NCBI RefSeq assembly: GCF_030142045.1
Contig: NZ_CP126242.1
Coordinates: forward strand, 2,666,001-2,730,000
Origin: Arthrobacter sp. zg-Y919
GTDB lineage: Bacteria; Actinomycetota; Actinomycetes; Actinomycetales; Micrococcaceae
Reading direction: 5' to 3'
Length of the DNA: 64,000 bases
Shown: piece after piece, positions 1 through 8,348 of the stretch
Layout: each line of letters opens with the position of its first letter
Position numbering within the stretch: the first letter of the stretch is position 1
The notes under the pieces: generated by a model
The model's input: the letters and a program-made list of their open reading frames with translations, nothing else
What the model was told of the DNA's origin: nothing
Database searches by the model: none
Program-made: the position numbers and the translations under genes

Positions 1-61
1 GTAGCCGCTGGATATGCCAGACTTGGAGTTTTGGCACCAATCCTCCCAAGGAGAGTCCCCC

Positions 62-568
62 ATGGAACCGGACAACACCCCCGAGATCCCGACAATGCCG
101 CTGGCCCATGACGATGTTGAGGCGCCCGGCGCGGCGCTGGAAGAAGCCATCACCGCCGGCCGCGAGGGACGGCTCAGCAACCGCGAGGTCATGTCAGTGA
201 TCTGGACCTCGGAGCTGCTCAGCGTGGGGCGGCTCGCGAAGAACGATGATCCGTCGTCCTTCCAGGCCGTGGTGCTGAAGGCACCCGATGCCGACTACTC
301 CGTGGCTGCCACGTTCACCTCCCCGGACCACATCCCCCAGCAGCTGCGCGAGGCCGCGCCCGTGATCGTCAAGGCAAGCGGCGAGGCAACCATCCGCAGC
401 ATTGCGGCGGGATACGGCATGTCCGTGAACCCCGGCCACGAAGTAGGGCTGGAAATCGGCCCCGACGTCGTTGCCTCGCTGGTCGCAGCTTCTGAACAGA
501 CCACCGGTCAGCCGGAAGATCAGACGGAAGAGCCCGTCCGGACGGAACGCACGGACGCGGAGCACTAA
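62..568 (+). CDS. SseB-like domain protein
   Basis: The 168-residue product has an acidic, Pro/Glu-rich tail (about residues 145-168) and a central region (about 35-145) that resembles the N-terminal SseB domain. The best-matching part is the stretch GYGMSVNPGHEVGLEIGP, typical of SseB proteins. In E. coli SseB is linked to serine sensitivity, and the molecular function is unclear. No signal peptide or membrane segment is visible, so it is probably cytoplasmic. The ATG at 62 was chosen over an upstream in-frame ATG at 14 because AAGGAGAG sits a few bases before it. It appears to be a single gene. Confidence 0.65.
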   Translation: MEPDNTPEIPTMPLAHDDVEAPGAALEEAITAGREGRLSNREVMSVIWTSELLSVGRLAKNDDPSSFQAVVLKAPDADYSVAATFTSPDHIPQQLREAAPVIVKASGEATIRSIAAGYGMSVNPGHEVGLEIGPDVVASLVAASEQTTGQPEDQTEEPVRTERTDAEH

Positions 569-705
569 ACCGGCGCGGGGAGGGCCGGAAACGGCCGCTT
601 AGGTTGCGTTATGGCCATTTGATGCCGTTTTTGCAGCCCCGGCCCTTGCAGTGTCGGTGGCGGAGCCTACGCTTGGGAACCTCACAACAGAGGGAGGGCT
701 GTACC

Positions 706-1773
706 GTGACCAACTCGAGGATGGCTTCGTCGATCTGTTCCATCGTTCCGCCGTATCTGCTGGACCGCCTGGCTGCCGCCGATGATCCCGCCAGGGCGAC
801 GGCGGCGAAGGCCGCCCGCCGGGCCCTGACCGGGATCGAGGGCGTGGAAGCGGCCCGTTCGGTACCGCATCCAGTCCCGTCCCGAAGTTCCGGTACGGCT
901 CTCACGCCGTCGCTGCGCCGTTCCGTTTCCGACGCCCTCGGCATGGAGGACCTGCCGGGTATCGTGGTGCGGTCCGAGGGCGGGCCGGCAACGGGCGATC
1001 CCGCCGTGGACGAGACCTACGACGGACTCGGCGCCACCTACCGTCTCTTCGGCGATGCCTACGGCCGGTCCTCGCTTGACGGCGCAGGGCGGTCGCTCGA
1101 GGCCACAGTCCACTACGGGCGGGACTACGACAACGCCTTCTGGGACGGTTCCCGGATGGTGCTCGGCGACGGCGACGGCGAAGTCTTTGAACGCTTCAGC
1201 AAGTCGCTGACGGTGATCGGCCACGAGCTGACCCACGGCCTCATCCAATACACTGCCCAGCTGGACTACCGCGGCCAGGCCGGAGCCCTCAACGAATCGG
1301 TTGCGGACGTCTTCGGTGTGCTCGTGGAACAGAAACTGTTGGGCCAGAGGGCCGAGGAGGCCAGTTGGCTGGTGGGCGAAGGCCTGTTTACTCCACTGGT
1401 GCAGGGGCATGCGCTGCGGTCGCTGAAGGCTCCGGGCACTGCCTACGACGACGATGTGCTGGGCAAAGACCCCCAGCCGGGGTCCATGGAGGACTTCGTG
1501 GACACCGCGGCGGACAACGGTGGTGTCCATATCAACTCGGGGATCCCCAACCGCGCCTTTTACCTGGTGGCTGCGGCTCTGGGCGGGTATGCGTGGGAAC
1601 GTGCGGGGCAGGTCTGGTACGACACAATCACCGAGCGTAATTTCCCTGCGGACGCGACCTTCGCGGTCTTCGCCGGTGCCACGCTTACGGCGGCGGAAAA
1701 ACGGTACGGGGCCGGAACCGAAGAAAGTACTGCTGTGCAGGCCGCATGGAAAGAGGTTAACGTCTTGGTATGA
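706..1773 (+). CDS. M4 family metalloprotease, protealysin-like
   Basis: This is a thermolysin-family zinc endopeptidase of 355 residues. The zinc site is visible as HELTH (His173, Glu174, His177) with the third ligand Glu197 in NESVADVFG. The catalytic His region is VHINSGIPN near residue 300. There is no secretion signal. The N-terminus carries CSIVPPYLLDRLA, the hallmark of the short protealysin-type propeptide, so the enzyme probably accumulates as a cytoplasmic proenzyme. The GTG at 706 was chosen because GGGAGGG precedes it and the PPYLL motif then lies near the N-terminus; an in-frame ATG at 604 has no such support. Its stop overlaps the next gene's start (ATGA), so the two are translationally coupled. 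Confidence 0.88.
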   Translation: MTNSRMASSICSIVPPYLLDRLAAADDPARATAAKAARRALTGIEGVEAARSVPHPVPSRSSGTALTPSLRRSVSDALGMEDLPGIVVRSEGGPATGDPAVDETYDGLGATYRLFGDAYGRSSLDGAGRSLEATVHYGRDYDNAFWDGSRMVLGDGDGEVFERFSKSLTVIGHELTHGLIQYTAQLDYRGQAGALNESVADVFGVLVEQKLLGQRAEEASWLVGEGLFTPLVQGHALRSLKAPGTAYDDDVLGKDPQPGSMEDFVDTAADNGGVHINSGIPNRAFYLVAAALGGYAWERAGQVWYDTITERNFPADATFAVFAGATLTAAEKRYGAGTEESTAVQAAWKEVNVLV

Positions 1774-2075
1774 AACTGGTTGTAGTGCGCAGCGGCGGCT
1801 TTGCCGGCATGCAGCGCACCTGGAGCACGCAGGTCAGCTCCGAAGAGGCACAGGAGCGGTGGCTTCCGCTGCTCAACGACCCCCCGGAAGTCCCGGACAG
1901 CGAACCGGACCGCTTCACGTACGAGATTTCCGTGGGCCCCGCGGCCGTCACCATCCCGGAACGCCAGGTCAAGGGCAGGTGGCGCGAACTGGTGGACCGT
2001 GCACGCACCGGCGGCGAGGCATCCGGCGGCGAGGCAGCGGACGGAAAGGACGCCGGCGAGGCAAGCGGGAATTAG
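1770..2075 (+). CDS. Emfourin-like inhibitor of the M4 protease
   Basis: The 101-residue protein begins MKLVVVRSGGFAGMQRTW, the characteristic N-terminal strand and RSGGFAG loop of emfourin, the small protein inhibitor of protealysin. The central region (SDRFTYEISVG-like strands, about 47-62) fits the compact beta fold. The last 20 residues are low-complexity Gly/Ala/Glu. The ATG overlaps the protease stop by four bases, giving near-stoichiometric coupled synthesis of enzyme and inhibitor, as in known protealysin operons. The family call is from motif and context. Inhibition itself is inferred. A weak hairpin (GCAACC/GGTTGC, 2076-2091) follows the stop. Confidence 0.8.
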   Translation: MKLVVVRSGGFAGMQRTWSTQVSSEEAQERWLPLLNDPPEVPDSEPDRFTYEISVGPAAVTIPERQVKGRWRELVDRARTGGEASGGEAADGKDAGEASGN

Positions 2076-2131
2076 GCAACCAGTGGGTTGCATGTAAAGT
2101 TAGAAACTGTGCCGGATCCCTTCCGGACACT

Positions 2132-2202
2132 GCGGGCGTAGCTCAATGGTAGAGCGCTAGCTTCCCAAGCTTGATACGCGGGTTCGATTCCCGTCGCCCG
2201 CT
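2132..2202 (+). tRNA. tRNA-Gly (anticodon CCC)
   Basis: The acceptor stem GCGGGCG pairs fully with CGCCCGC. The T arm reads GGGTTCGATTCCC. The anticodon loop TTCCCAA places CCC at positions 34-36, reading the Gly codon GGG. The discriminator base is T and no CCA is encoded. The anticodon stem CTAGC/GCTTG contains one T-T mismatch. The gene stands alone between the emfourin and panD genes. Confidence 0.95.
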
Positions 2203-2270
2203 CCCCTGGGGCCCCCTCCACTCTGGACTGCCGGTGTCAACCCCCGGCTCGTGTTCCTGTGCAATCGGCG

Positions 2271-2284
2271 TAGACTTGTCCGCG
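2271..2284 (+). promoter_or_regulatory. Probable panD -10 element (leaderless)
   Basis: TAGACT at 2271-2276 is followed by 8 bases and then the panD ATG. No purine-rich ribosome-binding sequence lies in the intervening bases. Actinobacterial -10 boxes usually lie 6-8 bases before the transcription start, so transcription would begin at or next to the start codon. No clear -35 box was recognised. Confidence 0.45.
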
Positions 2285-2746
2285 ATGAACCGGAAAATGT
2301 TTAAGTCCAAAATCCACCGCGCAACGGTGACCCATGCCGACCTGCACTACGTGGGGTCGGTGACAGTCGACCTTGACCTTCTCGAGGCCGCCGACATCCT
2401 GCCCGGCGAGCTCGTCTCGATTGTCGACGTCGACAACGGCGCCCGCCTGGAGACGTACACCATCGCCGGCGAGCGCGGCTCCGGCGTGCTGGGCATCAAC
2501 GGGGCTGCTGCACATCTGGTGCACGTGGGTGACACCGTCATCCTCATTACCTACGCAGACATGACGACCGATGAGGCCCGCTCCTTTGTGCCCACGGTCG
2601 TCCACGTAGATTCCGCCAACCGCATCCTCGAACTGGGAACGGATCCCGCCGAGGCCGTGACCGAGGGCACCGAGCGTCCCCCGCTGGCCCTGGACAACAC
2701 CCAGGTCATGGGCACCACGCCGGACGTACCCGCCGAAGCCAGATAG
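2285..2746 (+). CDS. panD: Aspartate 1-decarboxylase precursor
   Basis: PanD is a pyruvoyl enzyme converting L-aspartate to beta-alanine for pantothenate and CoA. The start [20 protein letters not shown] puts the self-cleavage pair at Gly24-Ser25 (HYVGSVTVD), the same numbering as the E. coli enzyme, which fixes the start at 2285 rather than at upstream codons. [22 protein letters not shown] (substrate site) and the C-terminal strand are all present. At 153 residues it is slightly longer than E. coli PanD because of an acidic Pro-rich tail. There is no Shine-Dalgarno sequence; TAGACT lies 8 bases before the ATG, suggesting a leaderless transcript. Confidence 0.95.
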   Translation: MNRKMFKSKIHRATVTHADLHYVGSVTVDLDLLEAADILPGELVSIVDVDNGARLETYTIAGERGSGVLGINGAAAHLVHVGDTVILITYADMTTDEARSFVPTVVHVDSANRILELGTDPAEAVTEGTERPPLALDNTQVMGTTPDVPAEAR

Positions 2747-2755
2747 CCGCATCCG

Positions 2756-3682
2756 GTGCTGGGGGTACTCACCGGATTCGCCGTTGTCTGGATCATCATC
2801 CTTACCGGCTATGCCATCGGCAGGCTCGGGGTGCTGGGGGAAAACGCCCAGACCGTCCTGAGCCGGCTGGCGTTCTTCGTGGCTTCCCCCGCGCTGCTGC
2901 TCATTACCCTCAGCGACGCGGACCTGCACACGGTCTTCTCACTCCCGCTGCTGGTGGCTGCCGCCAGCGCCCTGGCCACCGCCCTCCTGTATGTGCTGGT
3001 CACCCGCTGGTGGCTGCGCCGGCCGCTGCCGGAGCTCCTTATCTCGGCGATGTCCTCCTCCCTGGTGAACGCTGCCAACCTCGGGCTGCCCATCTGTGTG
3101 TATGTCCTCGGGGATGCCGCCTATATTGCGCCGGTGCTGATCTTCCAGCTTGCCTTCTTCACCCCGTTGTTCCTCATGTTCATGGATTCGGCCACCAGCG
3201 GGCGGCGCACATCCGTCCGGGTTTTCGCCGGCCAGGTGGTGCGGAACCCGATCATCGTCGGGTCCCTGATCGGCCTGCTGCTGGCCGCCACCGGAACGCA
3301 GCTGCCCGAGATCATCCACGAACCGGTCTCCCTCATCGGCGGGGCGGCGGTTCCGGCCATGCTGTTGGCCTTCGGCCTCTCCCTGGTGGGTTCGCGGCCG
3401 CTGGAGGCCGACGGCGGCAGGCGCGCCGACGTCGTCCTCGCCTCTGCATTCAAACTCCTGCTCCAGCCCCTGCTGGCCTACCTGCTGGCCCGTTTTGTCC
3501 TGGGGATGGACGGGCACCTCCTCTTCGCCGTCGTCGTCACCGCCGCGCTGCCTACGGCCCAGAATGTCTTCGTTGCCGCTGCCCGCTACCGGGAGGGCGT
3601 ACTGGTCGCCAAGGACACCGTGCTGCTCACCACCGTTGCCTCGCTTCCCGTGCTGGTTCTCGCCGCAGCCCTCCTGACCTGA
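2756..3682 (+). CDS. AEC family transporter
   Basis: The 308-residue membrane protein belongs to the auxin efflux carrier (AEC) superfamily. It begins with a hydrophobic helix (TGFAVVWIIILTGYAIGRLG) and has about ten membrane segments in two halves. The motif SSSLVNAANLGLPICVYVLG, with the conserved Asn-Leu-Gly-Leu-Pro, is characteristic of the family, as is the C-terminal TAALPTAQNVFVAAARY segment. Bacterial members export or import organic acids; the substrate here is not predictable. The GTG start lies 9 bases after the panD stop, so the two may be co-transcribed. Confidence 0.8.
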   Translation: MLGVLTGFAVVWIIILTGYAIGRLGVLGENAQTVLSRLAFFVASPALLLITLSDADLHTVFSLPLLVAAASALATALLYVLVTRWWLRRPLPELLISAMSSSLVNAANLGLPICVYVLGDAAYIAPVLIFQLAFFTPLFLMFMDSATSGRRTSVRVFAGQVVRNPIIVGSLIGLLLAATGTQLPEIIHEPVSLIGGAAVPAMLLAFGLSLVGSRPLEADGGRRADVVLASAFKLLLQPLLAYLLARFVLGMDGHLLFAVVVTAALPTAQNVFVAAARYREGVLVAKDTVLLTTVASLPVLVLAAALLT

Positions 3683-3824
3683 GGATTTACCCGCCCTACC
3701 CCGTTCGGATGTGGCATAAATTACGTTCTGGGCCTATGGTCAAAGAAAAGGCTGCTTAGTAGGTTGCAGCTCGTTCCCTGCAATGCCGCGGGGACGTCTA
3801 TGACGAGGTGGAGGCACAGTACCT

Positions 3825-5147
3825 ATGCCAAAGGACGCAAGATACGTGGGGCGCACCCGGAAAGGGGTACGGGCAGCTTCCGGCGCTGTTCTGGCCTTGG
3901 CTGCGACTCTGCTGACCGGCTGCGGAACCGACGAGGGCGCAGCACCAACATTGACCTGGTACATCAATCCGGATGCCGGCGGGCAGGCAGAGCTGGCCCA
4001 GCAATGCACCGAGGCCTCCGGCGGCGCGTACACCATCGAAACGTCGCTGCTGCCCAATGATGCCGCCTCCCAGCGCGAGCAGCTGGCCCGCCGCCTGGCG
4101 GCCGGGGACAAAAGCATGGACATCATGAGCCTGGACCCGCCCAACGTGCCCGAGTACGCGGAGCCGGGCTATCTGGCCCCCGTCCCCGAGGATGTCGCCG
4201 CCAGGACCACCGAGGGCGTGCTGGAAGGCGCCCTTGAGGGTGCCAAGTGGAAGGACAAAGTGGTCGCGGTTCCGTTCTGGGCCAACACCCAGATCCTCTG
4301 GTACCGCAAGTCCGTGGCGGCCGCCGCAGGGCTGGACATGACCCAACCCGTGACGTGGGACCAGGTGATCGACGCCGCCCAGAGCCAGGACAAGTACATC
4401 GGTGTGCAGGGCGCACGCGCAGAGTCCATGACCGTGTGGGTCAATGCCCTGGTGGCATCGGCCGGCGGCGAGATCGTGGAGAACCCGGACGCACCGGCGG
4501 ACGAACTCAAGCTGGGCCTGGACTCGAAGGCCGGAAAGCAGGCGGCCGACGTGGTCTCCACTATCGGCAAGGAGGGCCTGGGCGGTCCGGGCCTTCCGAC
4601 ACAGACGGAAAACACGTCCATGATCCAGTTCCAGGGTGACCAGGGTTCGTTTATGGTCAATTACCCCTTCGTCTGGCCGGCCACCAACGCGTCAGTGGAG
4701 GAAGGCGCCCTGCCTGCCTCCCTCATCGACGACATCGGCTGGGCGCTTTACCCGGCCATGAACGAGGGCGAGGACACCGCTCCCCCGCTGGGCGGCATCA
4801 ACCTCGGCGTGGGCTCCAACAGCCAGCATCCGGACCTGGCGTTCGAGGCCATCGAATGCATTGTCTCGCCCGAGAACCAGGCCCAGTACTTCACCACCAA
4901 CGGCAACCCGCCGTCGAATGAAGAGGCCTACGAAGCCCCGGGCATTGCCGAAACCTTCCCGATGGCCCCGACCATCCGGGACTCGCTGGAGCTGGCCGTA
5001 CCGCGGCCGCAGACACCGTACTACAACGAGATCTCCACTGGTATCCAGCAGACCTGGACACCGCCGAGCGAGGTCAATCCGGACACCACCCCGGCCGAGA
5101 GCCAGAAATTCATTGTCGAGGTCCTTAGAGGGGAGAAACTGCTGTGA
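3825..5147 (+). CDS. lpqY: LpqY-like trehalose-binding lipoprotein
   Basis: The 440-residue extracellular solute-binding protein has a lipoprotein signal (basic N-terminus, hydrophobic core, lipobox LLTGC with Cys33). The mature protein follows the mycobacterial LpqY pattern closely by eye: ARRLAAGDKSMDIMSLDPPNVPEYAEPGYLAP, NTQILWYRKSV, VWVNALVASAGG, GGINLGVGSN and a C-terminal PRPQTPYYNEISTGIQ block. LpqY delivers trehalose to SugABC. GGAGG precedes the ATG. The stop overlaps the SugA start by four bases (GTGA), so this is the first gene of a four-gene operon. The exact sugar is inferred from family resemblance and could be another disaccharide. Confidence 0.85.
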   Translation: MPKDARYVGRTRKGVRAASGAVLALAATLLTGCGTDEGAAPTLTWYINPDAGGQAELAQQCTEASGGAYTIETSLLPNDAASQREQLARRLAAGDKSMDIMSLDPPNVPEYAEPGYLAPVPEDVAARTTEGVLEGALEGAKWKDKVVAVPFWANTQILWYRKSVAAAAGLDMTQPVTWDQVIDAAQSQDKYIGVQGARAESMTVWVNALVASAGGEIVENPDAPADELKLGLDSKAGKQAADVVSTIGKEGLGGPGLPTQTENTSMIQFQGDQGSFMVNYPFVWPATNASVEEGALPASLIDDIGWALYPAMNEGEDTAPPLGGINLGVGSNSQHPDLAFEAIECIVSPENQAQYFTTNGNPPSNEEAYEAPGIAETFPMAPTIRDSLELAVPRPQTPYYNEISTGIQQTWTPPSEVNPDTTPAESQKFIVEVLRGEKLL

Positions 5148-6106
5148 GCACTTCCGTCGAAGCGGTCCGGGACGCCCCGGCCAAGCCGGCTGCGACCAGG
5201 CAGCCCCTCAGCGACCGCGCCAAAGCGGAGCGGCGGCTGGGATTCTGGCTCGCCGGCCCCGCCTTCATCATCATGCTGGCGGTTACGGCCTATCCGATCC
5301 TGCTGGCACTTTGGGAATCATTGTTCAAGTACCGCCTGACTGCCCCGGCGGACCGGGAGTTCGTGGGCCTGGGCAATTACGCCACTATCCTCTCGGACGG
5401 CCTGTTCTGGCGGGACCTGGGGGTCACCGTGCTGATTACGATCATCACGGTCGTGATTGAGCTGATTCTGGGCTTTGCCCTGGCCCTGGTGATGAACAGT
5501 GCGCTGAAGGCCGTCCGCGGCTGGCTGCGCACCGCGATCCTCGTGCCATACGGCATCATCACGGTGGTTTCGGCCTTCGCCTGGTTCTACGCCTTCGATA
5601 TCAACTCCGGGTACATCAACAGCTGGTTCGCCTGGGTGCCGGGCATCGATTCGGACCTGAACTGGTTCGCCGACACCTGGACCGCGCTGTCCGTCATCAT
5701 GGCCTCGGAAATCTGGAAGACCACCCCGTTCATTTCCCTGCTGCTGCTCGCCGGCCTGGCCCAGGTGCCCGGTGAACTGACCGAGGCGGCCGAGGTTGAC
5801 GGCGCCACCTGGTGGCAGCGGATGTCCAAGGTGATCATCCCGAACATGAAGGCAGCCATCATGGTCGCCGTCCTGTTCCGGGCCCTGGACGCCTTCCGCA
5901 TCTTCGACAACGTGTACATCATGACCAACGGCGCGTACGGCACCGAGGTGCTGTCGCTGCTGGCCTACCGGACCTCGATTACCCGCCTGGAGATAGGCAT
6001 GGGCTCCGCCGTGTCGGTCCTGCTGTTCATCTGCGTCATCATCATCTGTTTCATCGCCATCAAACTGTTCAAAGTGGACCTTTCCGGCGCACGAGGGGGT
6101 AAATAA
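5144..6106 (+). CDS. sugA: SugA-like ABC sugar permease
   Basis: The 320-residue permease has an N-terminal cytoplasmic segment of about 40 residues and six membrane helices. The EAA loop that contacts the ATPase reads ELTEAAEVDGATWWQRMSKV. Together with the next gene it forms the membrane channel of the trehalose-type importer. The GTG start overlaps the lipoprotein stop by four bases, and the stop is immediately followed by the next start. The order and spacing match the mycobacterial lpqY-sugABC cluster. Confidence 0.88.
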   Translation: MSTSVEAVRDAPAKPAATRQPLSDRAKAERRLGFWLAGPAFIIMLAVTAYPILLALWESLFKYRLTAPADREFVGLGNYATILSDGLFWRDLGVTVLITIITVVIELILGFALALVMNSALKAVRGWLRTAILVPYGIITVVSAFAWFYAFDINSGYINSWFAWVPGIDSDLNWFADTWTALSVIMASEIWKTTPFISLLLLAGLAQVPGELTEAAEVDGATWWQRMSKVIIPNMKAAIMVAVLFRALDAFRIFDNVYIMTNGAYGTEVLSLLAYRTSITRLEIGMGSAVSVLLFICVIIICFIAIKLFKVDLSGARGGK

Positions 6107-6949
6107 GTGAAGTCCTCACCTGCCAAACGGCGGACAATCTGGACCATTATTTCGATCGTGGTTGTCCTGTACGCGCTGTTCCCAGTGGCGTCGATCCTGG
6201 CGACCTCGTTCAAGCTGCCCAGCGACCTGACGTCGGGGACCTTCCTCCCGACCAACTGGTCCTGGAGCAACTACGAGCAGATCCTGGTCGGCGACGCCCA
6301 GGGGCTGTTCCTGAGCAGCCTGCGTAATTCCATCGGCATCTGCCTGATCGCCACCTTCATCGCCGTCGTCCTGGCCACCCTGTGCGCCTACGCGATTGCC
6401 CGCCTGGACTTCCCGGGCAAGAAGCTCGTGCTCACGACGGCGCTGGGTGTCTCGATCTTCCCGGTGATCTCGATCGTGACCCCGCTGTTCAACCTGTGGC
6501 GCAACATCGGCCTCTACGACACCTGGCCCGGCCTGATCATCCCCTACCTGTCCCTGACGCTGCCGATCTCCATCTGGACGCTGGCGGCGTTCTTCCGGCA
6601 GATCCCGTGGGAACTGGAGCAGGCAGCACAGGTGGACGGTGCCACAACGTGGCAGGCGTTCCGCAAGGCCATTGTTCCGCTCGCGGCACCTGGCGTTTTC
6701 ACCACCGCGATCATCGCGTTCTTCATCGCCTGGAATGACTTCGTGTACGGCATCTCGCTCACCTCCACCGAGGCAGCGCGGCCGGTTCCGGCGGCACTGG
6801 CGTTCTTCACCGGCGCATCGCAGTTCGAGGAACCCACCGGAGCCATCTCCGCTGCCGCGATCATCGTCACCATTCCCGTAGTCGTCCTGGTGCTGGCGTT
6901 CCAGCGCCAAATCGTTTCCGGCCTAACCCAGGGCGCCGTCAAGGGCTAG
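6107..6949 (+). CDS. sugB: SugB-like ABC sugar permease
   Basis: The 280-residue second permease subunit has six membrane helices and the EAA loop ELEQAAQVDGATTWQAFRKA. It is of the MalG/carbohydrate uptake type. It starts with GTG directly after the SugA TAA with no gap, so translation is probably coupled. A ribosome-binding-like AGGGGGT lies inside the end of sugA. It pairs with SugA as a heterodimeric channel. Confidence 0.88.
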   Translation: MKSSPAKRRTIWTIISIVVVLYALFPVASILATSFKLPSDLTSGTFLPTNWSWSNYEQILVGDAQGLFLSSLRNSIGICLIATFIAVVLATLCAYAIARLDFPGKKLVLTTALGVSIFPVISIVTPLFNLWRNIGLYDTWPGLIIPYLSLTLPISIWTLAAFFRQIPWELEQAAQVDGATTWQAFRKAIVPLAAPGVFTTAIIAFFIAWNDFVYGISLTSTEAARPVPAALAFFTGASQFEEPTGAISAAAIIVTIPVVVLVLAFQRQIVSGLTQGAVKG

Positions 6950-6988
6950 TCCCTTCGGCACCCGGACGAAAGAAAAGGATCCCGAACC

Positions 6989-8248
6989 ATGGCATCTATT
7001 ACCCTTAACCACCTCGTCAAGAAATACGGCGACGGTTTTCCGGCCGTCAACGATGTCAGCCTGGACATTGCCGACGGTGAGTTCATCATCCTGGTGGGCC
7101 CCTCGGGCTGCGGTAAGTCAACGTTGCTGCGCATGATCGTGGGCCTGGAGGACATCACCTCCGGTGACCTGTTGATCAACGGAGAGCGCGTCAACGACAA
7201 AGCACCACGTGACCGCAACCTGGCGATGGTGTTCCAGAACTATGCGCTGTACCCGCACCTGACTGTGTACGAGAACATCGCCTTCCCGCTGCGCCTGAAC
7301 AAGGGCAAGTACAACGATGAGCAGGTCCGCAAGCTCGTGACTGACGCAGCGGCCACCCTGGAACTCACGGACCACCTGGAACGCAAACCGGCCAACCTCT
7401 CGGGCGGCCAGCGGCAGCGGGTGGCCATGGGCCGCGCCATCGTCCGGCAGGCCGATGCCTTCCTCTTCGATGAGCCGCTGTCCAACCTGGACGCGAAGCT
7501 GCGCGGACAGATGCGTTCGGAGATTGCGCAGATGCAGCGCCGCCTGGGCACCACCAGCGTCTACGTCACCCACGACCAGACCGAGGCCATGACCCTGGGC
7601 GACCGGGTGGCGGTGCTGAAGAAGGGGATCCTGCAGCAGGTCGCGTCCCCGCGTGAGCTCTACGAGCAGCCCATCAACCTGTTCGTGGCCGGCTTCATCG
7701 GTTCTCCGTCCATGAACTTCCTGCCCGCCACGCTGGAAAACGGCGTGCTGAAGACCGCCGTCGGGGACATCCGCGTTCCAGAGGAGAAGGCGGCGAAGGC
7801 TGCCGGCAAGAAGGTTGTCCTGGTGGGCATCCGTCCCGAGTTCTTCGAGGATGCTTCCCTGGTGGAGGAAAGCAAGCTCCAGCACGGCTCCACGTTCACG
7901 GCGCCGATCACGCACACGGAGTGGCTGGGCAACGAGCAGTACGGGTACATCCATTTCGATCCCACCCCCGAGGTGCGTGAGCTGTTGGACAACCTGGCCC
8001 GGGACATGGACGCCGACGAACTGCGCCCGCAGGTGGTGGTGACGCTCGACGCCGCCAGCCGGATCCGCGGCGGGCGTGACGCCGAACTGTGGCTGGACAC
8101 CCGCAAGGTGCACCTCTTCGACCCGGAAACCGGGGAGAACCTTACCCGGGACGCCGCTGCCGGTGCGGAGCTGACCGAGGAAGCCAACGCCGCCCGCGCC
8201 GAGGAGATCGCTGCCGCCCACGAAGCGGTCCCGGCGGCTGCTTCCTAG
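6989..8248 (+). CDS. sugC: SugC/UgpC-like ABC ATPase
   Basis: The 419-residue ATPase powers the importer. The Walker A is GPSGCGKST (37-45), the signature LSGGQRQRVAMGRA, the Walker B FLFDEPLSNLDA and the switch VYVTHDQTEA. The C-terminal 180 residues form the MalK/UgpC regulatory OB-type domain (VGIRPEFFED, HLFDPETGENL). The protein is longer than many MalK proteins because of an Ala/Glu-rich tail of about 30 residues. The gene follows sugB by 39 bases with AAGAAAAGGA before the ATG. A strong hairpin closes the operon. Confidence 0.92.
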   Translation: MASITLNHLVKKYGDGFPAVNDVSLDIADGEFIILVGPSGCGKSTLLRMIVGLEDITSGDLLINGERVNDKAPRDRNLAMVFQNYALYPHLTVYENIAFPLRLNKGKYNDEQVRKLVTDAAATLELTDHLERKPANLSGGQRQRVAMGRAIVRQADAFLFDEPLSNLDAKLRGQMRSEIAQMQRRLGTTSVYVTHDQTEAMTLGDRVAVLKKGILQQVASPRELYEQPINLFVAGFIGSPSMNFLPATLENGVLKTAVGDIRVPEEKAAKAAGKKVVLVGIRPEFFEDASLVEESKLQHGSTFTAPITHTEWLGNEQYGYIHFDPTPEVRELLDNLARDMDADELRPQVVVTLDAASRIRGGRDAELWLDTRKVHLFDPETGENLTRDAAAGAELTEEANAARAEEIAAAHEAVPAAAS

Positions 8249-8286
8249 CCGTCGGCCGGAGGGGGGCACCCCTGGAGGGAACTGAC

Positions 8287-8322
8287 ACGTTGGCCGGACC
8301 GGGTAACCGATCCGGCCAACGT
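8287..8322 (+). terminator. Hairpin ending the lpqY-sugABC operon
   Basis: ACGTTGGCCGGACC pairs with GATCCGGCCAACGT with one mismatch, across an 8-base loop. There is no T-tract. It lies 39 bases after the SugC stop and just before the next gene, so a factor-assisted terminator or attenuating stem is likely. Confidence 0.65.
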
Positions 8323-8348
8323 CGGTCCGGGCAGGTAACGTAAGAGCG

